In this document: positions 60,860-64,000 of the stretch, one piece after another | Layout of the letters: every line of letters starts with the position of its first letter | Numbering within the stretch: position 1 is the stretch's first letter | DNA from: Pseudoflavonifractor intestinihominis | GTDB taxonomy: Bacteria > Bacillota > Clostridia > Oscillospirales > Oscillospiraceae | DNA length: 64,000 nucleotides | NCBI RefSeq assembly: GCF_040096055.1 | Contig: NZ_JBBMFK010000022.1 | Span: 1 to 64,000 of the forward strand | Direction of reading: 5' to 3' | Position numbers and translations under genes: made by a program | Notes under the pieces: model-generated | What the model was told of the DNA's origin: nothing | What the model saw: the letters and a program-made list of their open reading frames with translations, nothing else | The model's database searches: none

Positions 60860-61638
60860 TTGGCCGGGTTCTCGCTTTCCTCATCGCCGCCCCCGCCGGC
60901 GTCCTCCGGCTCGTCAGATTCCTCGGTCTCCCAAGGGTCCTCGTCCTCCTGTTCGGTATCGTCCTCGCCGTAGTCGTAATCATCCAGGTTGTCGCTGCCC
61001 TTGGTCTTGGGCTTCTGCTTGATGAATTTGAAGTAGACCAGCGCACCGATGCCGCCCAGCACAGCCAGCACCACCAGCAGCATCGCCGGGTTCAGCCCTG
61101 CCGGTTCCTGTTCCGGCTCCGGCTCTGTTTCCGGGTCAGGGGTGGGTTCCGGCTCCTGGCCCGTACACTCTGCCATATTCACGGCGCACACCGGGCAGGC
61201 CGTATTCACCGCACCGGCGGCGCACTTTTCCGTGCAGTTGCAGACGGCGGGCGTTTCCTCCGCCGTCTCGCCGTCCTCCATCAGCGCCTCCAGGTCGGCC
61301 TCGTCCACCTGGTTCAAGAAGTGGACGGCGGTCTCCTTGTCCTCGTTGGCGCGGTCAATGAGGATGTAAAAATAGTTACCCGCCTTGGTGGTGACGGTGA
61401 TGAGCTGCTTGTTGCCGCCAAAGTCATCCACCAGGGCGGCGTTGCCCTCCGGGGTCAGGGCGGGGCTGTCCTCGGTTTCCTCCACCACCACGTTGCTGTC
61501 GTTGGTGGCGTCCGCCGCCGGTGTGGCCGTGGGCGCAGGGTCAGTGCCCTGGGCAAAGGCGGTCACAGAGAAGCCGCCCATCAGCATCAGGCAGGTGCAA
61601 AGGGCGGCAAAGGTTCTGAAAATCTTTTTATTCTTCAT
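60856..61638 (-). CDS. DUF4366 secreted/membrane protein
   Basis: A 260-residue DUF4366 protein with a signal peptide (FRTFAALCTCLMLMGGFSVT, cleavage near AFA-QG), an extracytoplasmic domain (ALVDDFGGNKQLITVTTKAG, then NYFYILIDRANEDKETAVHF), a Cys cluster (CNCTEKCAAGAVNTACPVC), a Pro/Glu-rich stalk, a C-terminal membrane segment (AMLLVVLAVLGGIGALVYF) and a long acidic cytoplasmic tail. DUF4366 is a constant companion of DUF4315 in Tn1549-like mating modules and probably sits at the cell surface with the channel. Confidence 0.9.
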   Translation of the reverse strand: MKNKKIFRTFAALCTCLMLMGGFSVTAFAQGTDPAPTATPAADATNDSNVVVEETEDSPALTPEGNAALVDDFGGNKQLITVTTKAGNYFYILIDRANEDKETAVHFLNQVDEADLEALMEDGETAEETPAVCNCTEKCAAGAVNTACPVCAVNMAECTGQEPEPTPDPETEPEPEQEPAGLNPAMLLVVLAVLGGIGALVYFKFIKQKPKTKGSDNLDDYDYGEDDTEQEDEDPWETEESDEPEDAGGGGDEESENPAK

Positions 61639-61882
61639 GGGTCATTTCCTCCTGTTCGGGATTGGCAGAACCCACCGCCCGGCCGGGCACCATGCCGCCA
61701 GACAGCATGGCGGACAGCTGGGCCGGGGTCATACGCAGGGCGCGGACCATCTGGACGATCTCCAGGTTCTCCGCCTCGGTTTTCTGCGCTTCCAGGTCTT
61801 TCAGCTTTTCCTGCTGTTCCGCGATCTTCTCGCGGGTTTTGGCGATCTCCTGGTCGATGCGCTCGATTTTGTTTTTAGCCAT
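61628..61882 (-). CDS. DUF4315 family protein
   Basis: An 84-residue protein dominated by an N-terminal coiled coil (KNKIERIDQEIAKTREKIAE, then QQEKLKDLEAQKTEAEN), ending RALRMTPAQLSAMLSGG. This is the DUF4315 family. ATG 61882 follows AGGAG. It overlaps the start of the DUF4366 gene by 11 bp. Role in transfer inferred from constant linkage. Confidence 0.9.
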   Translation of the reverse strand: MAKNKIERIDQEIAKTREKIAEQQEKLKDLEAQKTEAENLEIVQMVRALRMTPAQLSAMLSGGMVPGRAVGSANPEQEEMTHEE

Positions 61883-61915
61883 AGTCAAATCACTCCTATT
61901 CTTCATAAAAATTTG

Positions 61916-63649
61916 TCACCAGTTCATCAAGCCGTAGCCCTTGATGCACTCGTAGGTCAGGGAATAACTCTTGATTTTGCAGGCGTCGCCGGAATTACCC
62001 TCTACGGTGTAAACCCGGCTGCCGTCGGTGCCCACTACGATGCCCACATGGTCGGCGCTGCCATCCAAGTCCCAATCGAAGAAGATAGCGTCGCCTGGGG
62101 CGATGTTGGCGTAATCCCGCCCGCCCCATTGTCCGTGCGACTGGAACCAGGGGATGCCCTGGGACTGGCAGGCGGCAAAGCGCGGCTCGGAAAGGCCCAT
62201 CTGGCCGTAACACCAGGACACGAAGCAAGCGCACCACTCCACGCGGGAATTAAAGCCGTACCAGCTCCAATAGGGCTGGCCGCCCACGTTGCCCACCTGG
62301 CTTTTGGCGATGTCCACCACCGCCTGATTGCCGGGCCGGGTGCCGTTGACAAACTCCACACCGGCCAAACTCTCGGAATCGCTGGTGTCGGCGGACCCGC
62401 CGCCGAAGATCAGGGGCTTGTTGCCCAGCGTCTGCCGGTACACCTGGTACATTTCCAGCTGATCCGGCGTCAGCAGCTCCGACGCCACGGAAGATATGGG
62501 CTTGCTGGTGAGGGTCACATTTAAGATGTAGTAGTTGTAGGGGACCTCGACCGTATAGCTGTTGCCCTCGCTGTCGATCCGGGTCTCGGTGCGGTAGCGC
62601 ACCTCCACTTCCTCGGTCAGCGTCAGCTGGTATTGGGCTGCGAAGATGCGTTCCAACTCCGCCTGGGCGCTTGCCCGCGTGTAACCTTGCAGCACAGCGG
62701 ACAGGTAGGCCGCCAGCTCATGCGGGTCGTGGCCGATCATGTCCAGGTCATAGCGGTACTCGTCGTAGCCGGGGTGGCTGCTCTCGATGTTGTCGATCTC
62801 GGCTTGCAGCGCGGCCTCCTTGGCGGCGTAGTCGGCCTCCACCGCCACCAGCTCCGGGTCATCGGAGGGGTAGGTGGTGCCGGAGATCGCCGAACCGATG
62901 CTCTGCGCCATCATGGAACAGGAGGACATGGTGTTGAGCAGCAGGCAGACCAGCAGGAAAATCGCCAGCACGATGCCAAAGCCCTTTTTGTGGCGCATCA
63001 CATAGGTCCCGGCCTGCTGGGCTTTCTCCTTGACCGTCTTGGCCGCCTTGCCGGTCTTTTGGGCGGCACCGGCGGCGCTCCCGCCGGACTGTGCGGCCCG
63101 TTTGGCGGCGGCGTACTGTTTCTTGATCTGCTGTTTCTGCTGCCAGCGGGACAGCGGGTTGCTGGCTGCCGCAGGGTTTTCATAGACAGACTTCTGGAAC
63201 AGCGCCTCGATGTTGGCCTTTTCCAGCTTCCGCTCGGCCTGGGCGGCCTTGCGGTAAGGTTTCAGTTTGTGGCTGCGGTAGCCCTCCCTCGCCAGATGCA
63301 CGCCGGTCTCTACGGCTTCCTCAGACTTGTGGGCGCTTTCCACGCCCACGTTACCGTCCTCGGTCTTGCGGATCTCCTGGTGGAGCTTGCCCGCCACTGC
63401 GTTGCCCGGCGCGTCCCGCACTGTATGGGACAGTTTGGAGGGCGGCCGGGGCTTATCCTCCAGCACCAGCTTGGTCGTGACCTTGCCGGTCTTGGGGTCC
63501 ACCTCGGCCCGTTTGACCTGCTTTTTCGGGATTTTTGCCTGCGCCTTGTCCGCTTTGACGGCGGCCTTCTCCGCCTTGCGGATGGGCTTTTCCAGCGCCG
63601 GGTCCGCCCGTTCTTCCTCCGTGAAGCGCAGGCGCGGTTCCTTAATCAA
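61916..63649 (-). CDS. CHAP/NlpC-P60-type cell wall peptidase of conjugation machinery
   Basis: A 577-residue protein. Residues about 1-215 are highly basic and cytoplasmic; a membrane segment (GFGIVLAIFLLVCLLLNTM, about 230-248) leads to an extracytoplasmic stalk and a C-terminal CHAP-type amidase with catalytic Cys in VEWCACFVSWCYG (about 468) and His in GSADHVGIVVG (about 535). It should open peptidoglycan for the mating channel. The start is TTG at 63649 (reading IKEPRLRFTEEER), preceded by GGGGGAA and overlapping the upstream stop by 8 bp. Confidence 0.9.
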   Translation of the reverse strand: MIKEPRLRFTEEERADPALEKPIRKAEKAAVKADKAQAKIPKKQVKRAEVDPKTGKVTTKLVLEDKPRPPSKLSHTVRDAPGNAVAGKLHQEIRKTEDGNVGVESAHKSEEAVETGVHLAREGYRSHKLKPYRKAAQAERKLEKANIEALFQKSVYENPAAASNPLSRWQQKQQIKKQYAAAKRAAQSGGSAAGAAQKTGKAAKTVKEKAQQAGTYVMRHKKGFGIVLAIFLLVCLLLNTMSSCSMMAQSIGSAISGTTYPSDDPELVAVEADYAAKEAALQAEIDNIESSHPGYDEYRYDLDMIGHDPHELAAYLSAVLQGYTRASAQAELERIFAAQYQLTLTEEVEVRYRTETRIDSEGNSYTVEVPYNYYILNVTLTSKPISSVASELLTPDQLEMYQVYRQTLGNKPLIFGGGSADTSDSESLAGVEFVNGTRPGNQAVVDIAKSQVGNVGGQPYWSWYGFNSRVEWCACFVSWCYGQMGLSEPRFAACQSQGIPWFQSHGQWGGRDYANIAPGDAIFFDWDLDGSADHVGIVVGTDGSRVYTVEGNSGDACKIKSYSLTYECIKGYGLMNW

Positions 63650-64000
63650 ACCATTCCCCCAGCATGAGGGAGGCCGCCATGCTGGAAAGCTCCGCATAGG
63701 CCGCCAGCCCCAGCGGACCCACGAAGCGGCACTCGGTCAGGCAGGCGTAGAGCTGGGCCACTACGTCGGCCAAAATCTGGACCTCGGTGCCCTCCAGCAC
63801 AGTCTCACCGGCCTGCCCGCGCTGGACCTTGGCGGCGCACAGAATCTCCACCAGCCGCAGCAGGCCGGTCTCGCCGGTCTCGGTCAGTTCAGCGGCCTGA
63901 TCCGCCGCCGTGCGGCACTCGGAAACGGCGTCCGCCATCGCCGTCAGGAGCGCGGTGCGCTGGGTTTCCAGCGCCCGGTCCAGAAACATCATGTGGTCGT
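63642..64000 (-). CDS. ICE hypothetical protein, possibly cut by the window edge
   Basis: At least 116 residues from ATG 63992, helical and Ala/Glu-rich (ALETQRTALLTAMADAVSEC; GTEVQILADVVAQLYACLTE). Codons before the ATG remain open to the window edge (reading DH), so the true start may be beyond 64000. It overlaps the peptidase gene start. In related ICEs a small gene sits here between virB4 and the peptidase. Function unknown. Confidence 0.6.
   Translation of the reverse strand, partial: DHMMFLDRALETQRTALLTAMADAVSECRTAADQAAELTETGETGLLRLVEILCAAKVQRGQAGETVLEGTEVQILADVVAQLYACLTECRFVGPLGLAAYAELSSMAASLMLGEWFD

Overview
The window is a mosaic of nested and partly decayed mobile elements from a moderately GC-rich gut Clostridia-type Firmicute (Oscillospiraceae or Lachnospiraceae-like). 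The host call is an inference from the element families: Tn1549/CTn-type conjugation genes, large serine recombinases with TnpV/TnpW, and AGGAGG ribosome binding sites. No rRNA or clear core-chromosome marker is present, so the species cannot be fixed.

Layout. (1) 1-3.4 kb: a leftward ICE remnant with VirB6-like, Maff2 and VirD4 genes; an internal deletion joins the start of a RepA_N replication gene to the middle of virD4. (2) 3.4-6.3 kb: a 3' fragment of tRNA-Ala(CGC), terminators, two decayed ICE genes, an IS1182-type remnant and the first 28 codons of a serine recombinase. (3) 6.27-26.71 kb: a complete-looking ~20.4 kb mobilizable element inserted in that recombinase gene. It carries TnpV, TnpW, its own large serine recombinase, a CHC2 primase and SF3 helicase, a MobA/MobL relaxase preceded by a striking array of hairpins (probable oriT), a RhuM operon, and a five-gene defence-like operon: SNF2 helicase, membrane protein, Mod methyltransferase, membrane protein, Res nuclease-helicase. 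(4) 26.7-31.9 kb: the continuation of the interrupted recombinase, then a leftward module of two overlapping large serine recombinases, a TnpW-like protein and a sigma-like regulator. (5) 32.2-41.0 kb: cargo or chromosomal genes: a response regulator with a premature stop, DegV, a radical SAM enzyme, a TetR regulator, and a rightward hydrolase, cardiolipin synthase and AI-2E-transporter operon. An inverted copy of the tetR promoter-operator lies in front of that operon. (6) 41.0-64.0 kb: a leftward Tn1549-like ICE running off the right edge: relaxase, AbiE toxin-antitoxin, MobC, a 2546-residue methylase-helicase with a tnpV gene nested in another frame, primase-ArdC fusion, topoisomerase III, DUF4366, DUF4315 and a CHAP-type peptidase.

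How it works together. The intact right-hand ICE supplies transfer and DNA-processing functions and could mobilise the 20 kb element, which encodes only recombination, replication and relaxase functions. The left ICE remnant cannot transfer alone. The best candidate for an undescribed system is the Mod/Res/SNF2 operon with two interleaved membrane proteins. The main architectural surprises are the recombinase-in-recombinase insertion, the nested tnpV cassette, and the duplicated TetR operator.
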